Assembly: GCF_017743935.1 (NCBI RefSeq)
Contig: NZ_JAGHRE010000001.1
Span: forward strand, 665,683-729,682
Direction of reading: 5' to 3'
Source of the DNA: Tropicibacter sp. R16_0
Lineage (GTDB): Bacteria; Pseudomonadota; Alphaproteobacteria; Rhodobacterales; Rhodobacteraceae
DNA: 64,000 nucleotides
Positions within the stretch are counted from its first letter, which is position 1. Each line of letters starts with the position of its first letter. The notes beneath the pieces were generated by a model. It worked only from the letters and a program-made list of their open reading frames with translations, made no database searches and was not told the DNA's origin. A program made the position numbers and the translations under genes. Below are positions 32,980-41,574 of this stretch, piece after piece.

Positions 32980-34263
32980 TCAGCGCCGCTGGCCGTTGAT
33001 CCAAACCTCGGCGATTGCGCGGTCGTCGCCCATCATGATGGTGGGGAACACCGCCTCCCACAGGTCGTCTGCCACGGCAGAGCGTTGCGAAATCGCGGGG
33101 GTCGAGGCGAGATCGAGCACGATCAGGTCCGCCTCCATACCCGGGGCCAAGTTGCCGATCTTGTCGTCCATCCGCAGGCTGCGGGCCGATCCCACGGTGG
33201 CCAACCACAACAATTGCGCGGCATGGAGCGGCACGCCGCGCAGCTGGCCGATTTCATAGGCCGCCGCCATGGTGCGCAGCATCGAAAAGCTCGACCCGCC
33301 GCCGGTGTCGGTGGCAAGGCCAATGCGCTGCCCCTCGGCCATCAGGCCCGCCATGTCAAAGAGGCCGGATCCGATAAAGGTGTTCGAGGTCGGGCAATGC
33401 ACCAACGCGGCGCCATGCTCGCGCAACTGGTCCCGCTCGCGCGGCTCCAGGTGGATCGCATGCCCATACAGGCCGCGCCCGCCCAGCAGGCCAAATGCCT
33501 CATAGGTATCCAAATAATCGCGCGCGTCAGGGAACAGGCCGCGCACCCATTCGATCTCATCCGTCTGCTCGCTCAGATGCGTCTGCATCAGGCAATCGGG
33601 ATGCTCGGCCCACAAGGTCCCCATGGCCTCAAGCTGTTCGGGCGTCGAGGTGGGTGAAAACCGCGGCGTGATCGCATATTCCAGCCGGTCGACGCCGTGC
33701 CAGCGTTGCAGCAGGGCCTTGGACTGGTCATAGGCGGTCTGCGCGGTGTCGCGCAGTCCCTCGGGCGCGTTGCGGTCCATGCAGGTCTTGCCGGTGACCA
33801 CGCGTTGCCCACGGGCCTTCGCGGCTGAAAAGAACGCATCGACACTTTCAGGGTGGATGGTGGCAAAGCTGCACATGGTCGTGGTGCCATGAGCGGCGGT
33901 CAGGTCCAGATAGCGGCCCGAGATGTCATCGGCATAGGCGCGATCGGCGAACTTCATTTCTTCGGGGAACGTGTAGCTGTTCAGCCAATCAATCAGCCGC
34001 TTGCCCCAGCTCGCGATCATCGCGGTTTGGGGATAGTGCACATGGGCATCGACAAAGCCTGCCATGATCAGTTTGTCGCCGTGATGAACGACTTCGGCTT
34101 CGGGGTAGGCGGCCTGTAGTTGCTCCAGATCACCCAAGGCCGCAATACGCTGCCCCGACACGACAACGGCCTCATGCACCTGCACGGCTTCGCCGGGCTC
34201 GCCCTCGAACGGGGTGCCGGTAAAGGACAGAACACGTCCCTGCAGGATGGTTTGGCTGGCCAT
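32980..34263 (-). CDS. guaD: Guanine deaminase
   Basis: This zinc enzyme turns guanine into xanthine. The 427-residue protein has the family motifs in order: GFVDAHVHYPQ (HxH), CMDRNAPE, MQTHLSEQTDEI, GLYGHAIHLE, HCPTSNTFIGSGLFD and ATDTGGGSSFSML (metal Asp). It is convergent with the 8-oxoguanine deaminase gene, so the pair would feed xanthine and urate into purine catabolism. The remaining pathway genes are not in the window. Confidence 0.93.
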   Translation of the reverse strand: MASQTILQGRVLSFTGTPFEGEPGEAVQVHEAVVVSGQRIAALGDLEQLQAAYPEAEVVHHGDKLIMAGFVDAHVHYPQTAMIASWGKRLIDWLNSYTFPEEMKFADRAYADDISGRYLDLTAAHGTTTMCSFATIHPESVDAFFSAAKARGQRVVTGKTCMDRNAPEGLRDTAQTAYDQSKALLQRWHGVDRLEYAITPRFSPTSTPEQLEAMGTLWAEHPDCLMQTHLSEQTDEIEWVRGLFPDARDYLDTYEAFGLLGGRGLYGHAIHLEPRERDQLREHGAALVHCPTSNTFIGSGLFDMAGLMAEGQRIGLATDTGGGSSFSMLRTMAAAYEIGQLRGVPLHAAQLLWLATVGSARSLRMDDKIGNLAPGMEADLIVLDLASTPAISQRSAVADDLWEAVFPTIMMGDDRAIAEVWINGQRR

Positions 34264-34410
34264 TTTGTTGTGCTCCTCGCGTCATCGATACGTCGTCAAT
34301 TTCCGGCACACAGGATAGAGGCCCCATTGATTTCGGTAAATTACGCTATTGTCATTGTTTTCCGGTAGCAGCTTCTTCTATTTTGCGGCCAATCCAGAAG
34401 GGAGCGGAAC

Positions 34411-35805
34411 ATGACGACAGGCAACACTCCCATTGATCTTGATACTTCAAACGATGACGACGCCTATGAGCTGGACCGCAAGCAGGTTGCAGCGATCCTC
34501 TATGCGGTGGACGTCGAGGATCGCGAAAAGCTGACAGAGCTGATGGAGCCGCTGCATGCGGCCGACATCGCCGACCTGTTGGAGCAGATCAACCCGTTCG
34601 ATCGGTCGCGTCTGATCCGTCTTTATGATCGCGAGTTTGATGGCGAGATCCTGTCAGAACTCGACGAATCGGTGCGCGAAGAGGTTATCGCGGTCCTCAA
34701 GCCCGACGTGCTGGCCGAGGCTGTGCGCGAGTTGGAAAGCGATGATGTGGTCGACCTGGTCGAGGACCTGGAAGAGCCGCAGCAAGAGGCCATCCTGGAC
34801 GCGCTCGAAGACGCGGACCGGATCGCGGTTGAACAGGCGCTGGCTTACCCAGAGAATTCCGCTGGCCGTCTGATGCAACGCGAGGTTGTCATGGCGCCCG
34901 AGCACTGGACGGTGGGGCAGGCCATCGACCACATGCGCGACAGTGACGATCTGCCAGAGCAGTTCTATCACGTGATCCTGGTCGACCCACGCCTGCATCC
35001 GGTGGGTAATGTAATGCTGGGCAAGATCATGGCGGCCAAGCGCGAGGTGCCGCTGAGCGAAATTGCCGAAGAGGAATTCCAGACCATCCCCGTTGATCAG
35101 GACGAAGAGGATGTGGCTTATGCCTTCAACCAGTACCACCTGATCTCGGCCCCAGTCGTTGACGACGACGGACGGCTGGTGGGTGTGATCACCATCGACG
35201 ATGCCATGGTGGTTCTGGACGAAGAACACGAAGAAGACATCCTGCGTCTGGCCGGTGTGGCCGAAGAAAGCTCGCTGTCGGACAGTGTGGCCGACACCAG
35301 CAAACGGCGCCTGCCGTGGCTGGGGGTGAACCTGTTCACTGCAATCTGCGCCTCGCTGGTGATTTCGCAATTCGAAGATTCGATTTCGCAGCTGGTCTCG
35401 CTGGCGATCCTGATGCCCATCGTGGCCTCGATGGGCGGCAACGCGGGCACGCAGTCCCTGACGGTGGCTGTGCGGGCGCTGGCCACGCGCGACCTGACCT
35501 CGTCGAACATGTGGCGGGTCATCCGGCGTGAGGTGATGGTGGGCGTGCTCAATGGCCTGTGTTTCGCGCTGGTGCTGGGGACCATCGGGCTGATGTGGTT
35601 CGGCTCTCCGATGCTGGGGGTCGTGATCGGGTCTGCTTTGGTCGTGAACATGATCATCGCGGGCTTTGCAGGTACGGTAGTACCCATCGTGCTGGACAAG
35701 CTGGGCGTGGACCCGGCGCTGGCATCGGGAACCTTTGTGACGACCACCACGGACGTCATGGGGTTCTTCATCTTTTTGGGACTGGCGACGGTGGTGTTGT
35801 TATGA
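34411..35805 (+). CDS. mgtE: Magnesium transporter MgtE
   Basis: This is a 464-residue Mg2+ channel. An acidic N domain (about 30-135, superhelical MgtE_N) is followed by two CBS domains (about 140-265) that sense Mg2+, then five membrane segments (about 285-464) including the pore sequence SMGGNAGTQSLTVAVRALA. The C-terminal TTTTDVMGFFIFLG is also conserved. The ATG at 34411 follows GGGAGCGGAAC. The next gene starts within its stop (ATGA). Confidence 0.94.
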   Translation: MTTGNTPIDLDTSNDDDAYELDRKQVAAILYAVDVEDREKLTELMEPLHAADIADLLEQINPFDRSRLIRLYDREFDGEILSELDESVREEVIAVLKPDVLAEAVRELESDDVVDLVEDLEEPQQEAILDALEDADRIAVEQALAYPENSAGRLMQREVVMAPEHWTVGQAIDHMRDSDDLPEQFYHVILVDPRLHPVGNVMLGKIMAAKREVPLSEIAEEEFQTIPVDQDEEDVAYAFNQYHLISAPVVDDDGRLVGVITIDDAMVVLDEEHEEDILRLAGVAEESSLSDSVADTSKRRLPWLGVNLFTAICASLVISQFEDSISQLVSLAILMPIVASMGGNAGTQSLTVAVRALATRDLTSSNMWRVIRREVMVGVLNGLCFALVLGTIGLMWFGSPMLGVVIGSALVVNMIIAGFAGTVVPIVLDKLGVDPALASGTFVTTTTDVMGFFIFLGLATVVLL

Positions 35806-36359
35806 GCGATCTGGCTGCGATCAAGGCAGAGGCACGAAAAGCGGGCTTTGCCCGACGCAAGGCGGCGTTCGACGCACGGTTGCCCGGCGCGGCAGGGCGG
35901 CTGTCCGAGGTTCTGGCAGGCCACCGCGGTGTGCCATTGTCAGGCTATATGCCGATCCGGACCGAGATCGACCCGCTGGCAGCCATGGCCGAGGCATCAG
36001 CCTATGGCCCCGTTGGCGTGCCGGTGATCCAGGGCGAGGGGCAGGCGCTCAGATTCTCGCGCTGGACGCCCGAGGGCGCGTTGCGCGATGGCCCGTTTGG
36101 GGCCAAGGTGCCCGAGGTTGACGACTATTTCGAACCCGAGATCCTGATCGTGCCGCTGGTGGCCTTTGATGCCAACGGTGGACGGCTGGGTTACGGCGGT
36201 GGCTTTTACGACCGCACGCTCGAGGGGCTGCGCGCCAAACGCCCGACGCTGGCTATCGGCTTTGCCTTTGACGCGCAAGAGGCAGAGGATCTGCCGCTGG
36301 AACCCACGGACCAGCCGCTCAACATGCTGATCACCGAAAGCCGGGTTCTGACGTTTTAG
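35802..36359 (+). CDS. 5-formyltetrahydrofolate cyclo-ligase
   Basis: This enzyme converts 5-formyl-THF to methenyl-THF with ATP. The 185-residue protein has the signature GRLGYGGGFYDRTL, which binds Mg-ATP, and the folate pocket region (SGYMPIRTEIDP). It starts at ATG 35802, overlapping the mgtE stop by four bases, so it is translationally coupled to mgtE. The longer frame from 35559 lies inside mgtE and is not used. Confidence 0.92.
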   Translation: MSDLAAIKAEARKAGFARRKAAFDARLPGAAGRLSEVLAGHRGVPLSGYMPIRTEIDPLAAMAEASAYGPVGVPVIQGEGQALRFSRWTPEGALRDGPFGAKVPEVDDYFEPEILIVPLVAFDANGGRLGYGGGFYDRTLEGLRAKRPTLAIGFAFDAQEAEDLPLEPTDQPLNMLITESRVLTF

Positions 36360-36360
36360 A

Positions 36361-36588
36361 TCAGTCCTTGAAGTGCGCCCGGATGTAATCCCAGGCGTCG
36401 ACTTTCGAGCCATCGGCCAGAATGCAGATGCCAACGGCGTTGCCGCTTTCATCCTTGCTCAGCTGATAGGTGCCGCCGTTTTCGATGCAGAAGGTGGCGG
36501 CGGGGTTGGCGAGCGTGGTTTTGGTGTCGCTGGCCGAAGCCGCAGAAGCTGCTGCAAGAACAATCACAGTCGTCAGTACGGATTTCAT
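36361..36588 (-). CDS. Small secreted DUF333 protein
   Basis: This 75-residue protein has a signal peptide (about 1-19, cleaved after ASA) and a DUF333 core: NPAATFCIENGGTYQL, then GICILADGSKVDAWDYIR. The two Cys probably pair in the periplasm. The ATG at 36588 has GAGGACC upstream. DUF333 proteins are often lipoproteins of unknown function; this one lacks a lipobox. It is convergent with the folate enzyme, 1 bp apart. Confidence 0.85.
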   Translation of the reverse strand: MKSVLTTVIVLAAASAASASDTKTTLANPAATFCIENGGTYQLSKDESGNAVGICILADGSKVDAWDYIRAHFKD

Positions 36589-36739
36589 GTGGTCCTCTCT
36601 CGTTTTGCATTTAACGGGAAAGGTTGCATTGCGTGCCTCGGTTTTCAACCTGCGCTTACGCGGGGAAAATTTGCGCCAAGACAGCACAGGGGTGTGTTTG
36701 ATCTTGTCCGAACGGGCAGGGCAGCCTAGGACACAAGGC

Positions 36740-37558
36740 ATGAGATGCTTGTTTCTTGGTGATGTGATGGGCCGCGCCGGGCGCGCGGCGGTTCGGGACA
36801 ACCTGCCACGTCTGCGTGACGAATGGCGGTTGGATTTTGTCGTGGTCAATGGCGAGAATGCGTCAAATGGAATGGGGCTCAGCGGGGATCATGCCAAGAT
36901 CCTGCTTGATGCCGGGGCCGATTGCGTCACGCTGGGGGATCATGCGTTCGACCAGAAGGACATGTTGCAGTTCATCGAGAAAGAGCCGCGCATCATCCGT
37001 CCGCTGAACTTTGCCAAAGGTGCCCCCGGCAAGGGATATCGTCTGTTCGACGCACCGGGCGGCCGCAAGGTGCTGGTGTTGCAGGTGCTGGGGCAGGTGT
37101 TCATGAAACGCGCCTTTGACGATCCGTTTTCCGCCGTGGAGATGGTGCTGAAATCACACCCGCGTGGCGGATTGGCCGATGCCATCATTGTGGATGTGCA
37201 TTGCGAGGCGACGTCCGAGAAGATGGCGATGGGGCATTTCTGCGACGGCAAGGCCAGCCTTGTGGTGGGCACCCACACCCATGTGCCAACAGCGGACGCG
37301 ATGGTGCTGCCAAATGGTACTGGCTATCTAAGCGATGCGGGCATGTGCGGCGACTACAACTCGGTCATTGGCATGGACAAGATGGAGCCGCTGCGCCGCT
37401 TTATCACAGGCATGCCCAAGGCGCGGTTCACTCCCGCCACCGAAGAGGCGACCCTGTCGGGTGTCTTTGTCGAAACCGATGATCGGACCGGCGAGGCCAA
37501 ACAGATCAACATGGTGCGCGTTGGTGGACGGTTGCAACAGGCGGGGCCTGGGCTCTAG
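36740..37558 (+). CDS. YmdB-like metallophosphoesterase (TIGR00282)
   Basis: This 272-residue protein has the family signature residues GDVMGRAGR, NGENASNG, GDHAFDQ, DVHCEATSEK and GTHTHVPTAD, which hold two metals. Relatives such as YmdB of Bacillus hydrolyse 2',3'-cyclic nucleotides or cAMP and affect RNA turnover and biofilm formation. The ATG at 36740 is used. A cAMP phosphodiesterase in the same window as five cyclases is worth noting, but no linkage is shown. Confidence 0.9.
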   Translation: MRCLFLGDVMGRAGRAAVRDNLPRLRDEWRLDFVVVNGENASNGMGLSGDHAKILLDAGADCVTLGDHAFDQKDMLQFIEKEPRIIRPLNFAKGAPGKGYRLFDAPGGRKVLVLQVLGQVFMKRAFDDPFSAVEMVLKSHPRGGLADAIIVDVHCEATSEKMAMGHFCDGKASLVVGTHTHVPTADAMVLPNGTGYLSDAGMCGDYNSVIGMDKMEPLRRFITGMPKARFTPATEEATLSGVFVETDDRTGEAKQINMVRVGGRLQQAGPGL

Positions 37559-37712
37559 CCACATCAAAAATCCCGCGTTCTGCCCGGATTTAGGACATAC
37601 GTTCTGAAACGACCGGCAAATCAGGGGTGCGCGCAAACGCAGACTTGCCCGGACCCCGGCAATCGGGGACAGTGGCCTTCGGTCTTTTCTTCTCCAAGGC
37701 ACCAAGGGACAT

Positions 37713-39491
37713 ATGCAGCTCTTTCAGCTTTCCGACACCGGGTCCGCCATTCTGTCGCTGATCATTGTGGGCGTCATGTTCGTGATGTTCCTGCGCGAGG
37801 CGTTCCCGACCGAGGTTGTGGCCATCGCGGGCGTCTCTCTGATGCTGGTGACTGGCGTCCTGCCTTACGACGTGGCCCTGCCGGTGCTGGCCAACCCCGC
37901 ACCTTGGACCATTGCGGCGATGTTCATCATCATGGGCGCGCTGGTCCGGACCGGGGCGCTGGATGCCTTTACATCCGTGGCGCGCAAACAGACCGAGGTA
38001 AACCCCAAGTTCGCCATCGCGCTCTTGATGGCCTTTGTGGTGATCGCCTCGGCTTTCGTGTCCAACACGCCGGTTGTGGTCGTGATGATCCCGGTCTTTG
38101 TGCAGATCGCGCGGTCGCTGGATATGCCTGCCTCGAAGCTGCTGATCCCGCTCAGCTATGCTGCGATAATGGGCGGCACGCTGACCCTGATCGGGACCTC
38201 GACCAATCTGCTGGTGGATGGTGTGGCACGCGCCCAAGGGATGGAGGCGTTTTCGATCTTCGAGGTCACGCCCCTTGGCCTGGCGGTGGTGATCTATGGC
38301 ATGGTCTATCTGCGCTTCATCGCGCCCAAGCTGCTGCCCGAGCGCGACAGCATGGCGACGCTGCTGTCGGACAAGTCCAAGATGAAGTTTTTCACCGAGG
38401 CCGTGATCCCGCCTGACAGCAACCTGATCGGGCGAGAGGTGACAGGGGTGCAGCTGTTCAAGCGCCCGGGCGTGCGGCTGATCGACGTGATCCGCGGCGA
38501 TACCTCGCTGCGCCGAAACCTCAAGGGGGTTGAGCTGCAGGTGGGCGACCGTGTGGTCTTGCGCACCCGGATGACCGAATTGCTCAGCCTGCAAAGCAAC
38601 AAAGAGCTCAAGCGGGTTGATCAGGTGTCGGCGGTTGAGACCTCGACCGTCGAGGTGCTGATCACGCCGGGCTGCAAGATGGTGGGCCGGTCGCTGGGCA
38701 ATCTGCGTCTGCGGCGGCGGTATGGTGTCTATGTGCTGGCGGTGCATCGCCGCAACCAGAACATCGGGCGGCAGTTGGACGAGCTTGTGGTGCGCGTGGG
38801 CGACACGCTGCTGCTCGAGGGCGCTCCGGCTGACATTCAGCGGCTGGCGGTTGATATGGACATGGTCGATGTCTCGCAGCCCTCGGACCGGGCCTATCGT
38901 CGCAGCCATGCGCCGATTGCGGTGGTTTCGTTGATCGGGATCGTGGCGCTTGCGGCCTTGGGTGTGGCGCCGATCCTGATGCTGTCGATTTTGGCGGTGG
39001 CGTTGGTTCTTGTGACCCGCTGCATCGATGCGGATGAGGCGTTTTCCTTTATCGACGGGCGTCTGCTGGCGTTGATCTTTTCCATGCTGGCCATCGGGGC
39101 CGCGCTGCAAAGTTCGGGCGCGGTGAGCCTGATTGTCGAGGCGATTGCGCCTTATCTGGGACAATTGCCGCCGTTCATGATCGTCTGGGCGATCTATCTG
39201 CTGACCTCTGTCCTGACCGAGCTGGTGTCGAATAACGCCGTCGCCGTCGTCGTGACCCCGATTGCCATCGGATTGGCCCAGACCATGGGGATTGATGCGC
39301 GCCCCCTGGTGATTGCGGTCATGGTTGCGGCCTCGGCGTCCTTTGCCACGCCCATTGGCTATCAGACCAACATGCTGGTCTATGGTCCGGGCGGCTATCG
39401 GTTCACCGACTTCATGAAGGTGGGCATTCCGCTGAACCTGACCGTTGGGCTGTTGGCCTCGGCTCTGATCCCGCTGATTTGGCCGCTTTAA
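37713..39491 (+). CDS. SLC13-type permease with two TrkA-C domains
   Basis: This 592-residue membrane transporter has an N-terminal membrane half (about 1-200), two RCK_C/TrkA-C regulatory domains (about 220-375), and a C-terminal membrane half (about 395-592). Signature sites are LTLIGTSTNLLVDGVA and ATPIGYQTNMLVYGPGGYRFTDF. The arrangement is that of anion permeases for sulfate, dicarboxylates or related ions in the DASS/SLC13 family. The substrate is not determinable. A second, diverged copy lies at 45467-47239. Confidence 0.9.
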   Translation: MQLFQLSDTGSAILSLIIVGVMFVMFLREAFPTEVVAIAGVSLMLVTGVLPYDVALPVLANPAPWTIAAMFIIMGALVRTGALDAFTSVARKQTEVNPKFAIALLMAFVVIASAFVSNTPVVVVMIPVFVQIARSLDMPASKLLIPLSYAAIMGGTLTLIGTSTNLLVDGVARAQGMEAFSIFEVTPLGLAVVIYGMVYLRFIAPKLLPERDSMATLLSDKSKMKFFTEAVIPPDSNLIGREVTGVQLFKRPGVRLIDVIRGDTSLRRNLKGVELQVGDRVVLRTRMTELLSLQSNKELKRVDQVSAVETSTVEVLITPGCKMVGRSLGNLRLRRRYGVYVLAVHRRNQNIGRQLDELVVRVGDTLLLEGAPADIQRLAVDMDMVDVSQPSDRAYRRSHAPIAVVSLIGIVALAALGVAPILMLSILAVALVLVTRCIDADEAFSFIDGRLLALIFSMLAIGAALQSSGAVSLIVEAIAPYLGQLPPFMIVWAIYLLTSVLTELVSNNAVAVVVTPIAIGLAQTMGIDARPLVIAVMVAASASFATPIGYQTNMLVYGPGGYRFTDFMKVGIPLNLTVGLLASALIPLIWPL

Positions 39492-39596
39492 CCCTTGGGC
39501 GGAACGGTGTGTTTCCGCGCATCACCCGGGGCTTGACTTGAAACGTCAATTTGCGCTCCGATCTGAGTATTCATGAATGAATTCGGATGGAATGTG

Positions 39597-40331
39597 ATGA
39601 CGTTAGGTAAGATTTTTGCAAGCGCGGCGCTCTGTGCCGCAATCGGGACAAGCGCCATGGCGGGTACCATCAACGGCTCGGCCACTTATCGCGAACGCAT
39701 TGCCTTGCCGCCCGGTGCAGTGCTGGATGTGCAATTGGTCGATATATCGCGTCAGGACGTTGCAGCGACCGTCCTGTCCAGCAAGCGCTACGCCATGTCC
39801 GGCGTGCCGACGGAATTTTCGTTGGAGTATGACGACGCGTTGATCGACGAGCGGATGCGCTATGCCGTGCAGGCCAAGATCCTGGTGGGCGAAAAGCTGC
39901 TGTTCATCAACGACACCGTGCATCCGGTTTTGCAGGATGAAAATGACACGATGGCCATGATGATACTGAAAAAGGTGTCCGCTGATATTGGGTTGGGATT
40001 GGAAAACACCCATTGGAAAGTGACGCAACTGTCCGGCAAGGCGGTTATCAGCGAGAGGGTGCCCGAGATCCAGTTTGCCGAAGGCGGCGCATTCGGTGCC
40101 AAGGGTGGCTGCAACAGCTATCGGGGCGAGGCCAAGATTTCAGACGGCAAGATCGCGTTCCCCGACAATATGGCCGGAACCCTGATGGCTTGCCCGCCGC
40201 CCTTGGACAAGCTGGAGAAGGATTTCCTGACCGCCTTGGGGCAGGTCTCGGGCTATGTCCGCAATGGTGAGGTTTTGGCGCTGACCAATGCGGCAGGCGT
40301 TGCTGTCATGCGCCTGATGTTGGTGCCTTAA
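39597..40331 (+). CDS. Exported META-domain protein
   Basis: This 244-residue protein has a signal peptide (cleaved near SAMA) and a YbaY/YscW-like beta domain (about 25-125: GSATYRERIALPPGAVLDVQLVD). The C-terminal META domain (about 140-240) has its usual core GGCNSYRGEAKI. META proteins such as HslJ are envelope stress proteins. The ATG at 39597 has GGA upstream and is preferred over the ATG at 39573, which has no ribosome site. Confidence 0.83.
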   Translation: MTLGKIFASAALCAAIGTSAMAGTINGSATYRERIALPPGAVLDVQLVDISRQDVAATVLSSKRYAMSGVPTEFSLEYDDALIDERMRYAVQAKILVGEKLLFINDTVHPVLQDENDTMAMMILKKVSADIGLGLENTHWKVTQLSGKAVISERVPEIQFAEGGAFGAKGGCNSYRGEAKISDGKIAFPDNMAGTLMACPPPLDKLEKDFLTALGQVSGYVRNGEVLALTNAAGVAVMRLMLVP

Positions 40332-40387
40332 CGGCTTTACCCCGCAGGAAAAACGCGGCTAGTCTCGGTCGAGAACAGGGGAGGCAC

Positions 40388-41572
40388 ATGACCGGTCGGG
40401 ACTTTCGCGTTGCAGTGATTATCGTGGCAGCCGTTGTTTTTGTCGGCTGGGCGATTGGCTATGGCATTGGGGTGCTGACGAAACCGGCCACTGTGGTCGA
40501 AGCCGCACCGCCCACGCAGCCGCTCAAGTCGGAACACCGCAAGCGCCCGACCAAGATCATCACCGCGACGGGCGCGCAATTGCCCGGCTACAGCGATGTC
40601 TATGTGAACGACTATGTTGACCTGCTGACTGACGAAGCTGAAGAGCGGATCCGGGCCAAATTTATCGAGCTTTATGATCGCACCGGGGTCGAAATGACCC
40701 TTCTGACCATTCAGGACATGGGGTTCTATGGGCATTCCGGTGACATCCGGTCCTTTGCCACCGCAACGTTCAACGAGTGGGGCGTGGGCAATGCGACGCG
40801 CAACGATGGCGTGCTGATCCTGATCTCGCGCTATGACCGCGAGATGTGGATCGCGCTTGGCGATGGGTATGACAGCAGCTGGGACGCGCGGATGCAGCGC
40901 GTTGTCGACAACGGGTTCCTGCCGTGGTTCCGGGCCGATCAGTATGAGGTGGGACTGGAAAAGGGCACGGATGAGACCGTGCGCGAGGTGTCCGGCGTCT
41001 ATCCCGGGCAGTGGGACGCGGGATCGTTTCAGCAGGGCATGAGCTGGTTGTGGCGCAAGATTCAACAGGTCGGACACGGGTTGTTGGCGCTGGTGCTGGT
41101 CCCGATTGGCGGTTTTGTCTGGTGGCTGCGGAAATACATGCGCAACCGTCCGCGTCCTTGTGCGCACTGCGGTACGATGATGGAGCGTGCAGGCGAAGAG
41201 GCCGAGGATGCCCATCTGGACGGGGGGCAGCAGCTTGAGGAATACCTGAAATCCGTCGACTACGACGTCTGGCACTGCCGGTCCTGCGGCCACATGGACA
41301 TCAACCGCTACCGCAGCTGGTTCTCGGGCTATGGTGCCTGTCCGCAGTGCAACTATCGCACGCTATCCACCACCAGCACTGTCCTCAGCGCCGCGACCAA
41401 GTCCAGCACCGGGCGCAAGCGGGTCGACTATGACTGTCAGCACTGCGGGTACCACGACAGCGAGGTTCGCACGATCCCGAAACTGTCCGACAGCTCCGGC
41501 TCGGGCGGGTCCAGCCGGTCGAGTTTTGGGGGCGGCTCGTCCTCCGGCGGCGGGGCCGGAGGGAGCTGGTAA
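40388..41572 (+). CDS. TPM-domain membrane protein with zinc ribbons
   Basis: This 394-residue protein begins with a membrane segment (about 8-30) and continues with a TPM domain (about 70-200: VNDYVDLLTDEAEERIRAKF, then RNDGVLILISRYDREMWIALGDG). A second membrane segment follows (about 228-250), then four CxxC pairs (CAHC, CRSC, CPQC, CQHC) forming zinc ribbons, and a Ser/Gly-rich tail ending GGGAGGSW. Similar proteins are linked to envelope quality control or photosystem repair. The function is unknown here. Confidence 0.86.
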   Translation: MTGRDFRVAVIIVAAVVFVGWAIGYGIGVLTKPATVVEAAPPTQPLKSEHRKRPTKIITATGAQLPGYSDVYVNDYVDLLTDEAEERIRAKFIELYDRTGVEMTLLTIQDMGFYGHSGDIRSFATATFNEWGVGNATRNDGVLILISRYDREMWIALGDGYDSSWDARMQRVVDNGFLPWFRADQYEVGLEKGTDETVREVSGVYPGQWDAGSFQQGMSWLWRKIQQVGHGLLALVLVPIGGFVWWLRKYMRNRPRPCAHCGTMMERAGEEAEDAHLDGGQQLEEYLKSVDYDVWHCRSCGHMDINRYRSWFSGYGACPQCNYRTLSTTSTVLSAATKSSTGRKRVDYDCQHCGYHDSEVRTIPKLSDSSGSGGSSRSSFGGGSSSGGGAGGSW

Positions 41573-41574
41573 AC

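Noticed and set aside
35559-35801. N-terminal extension of the folate cyclo-ligase gene
   Set aside because: The upstream part lies wholly inside mgtE in another frame; the ATG at 35802 overlapping the mgtE stop fits the family start.
37590-39164. 524-residue minus-strand frame
   Set aside because: It is antisense to the SLC13 permease and His/Gln/Arg-rich, with no recognisable domain.
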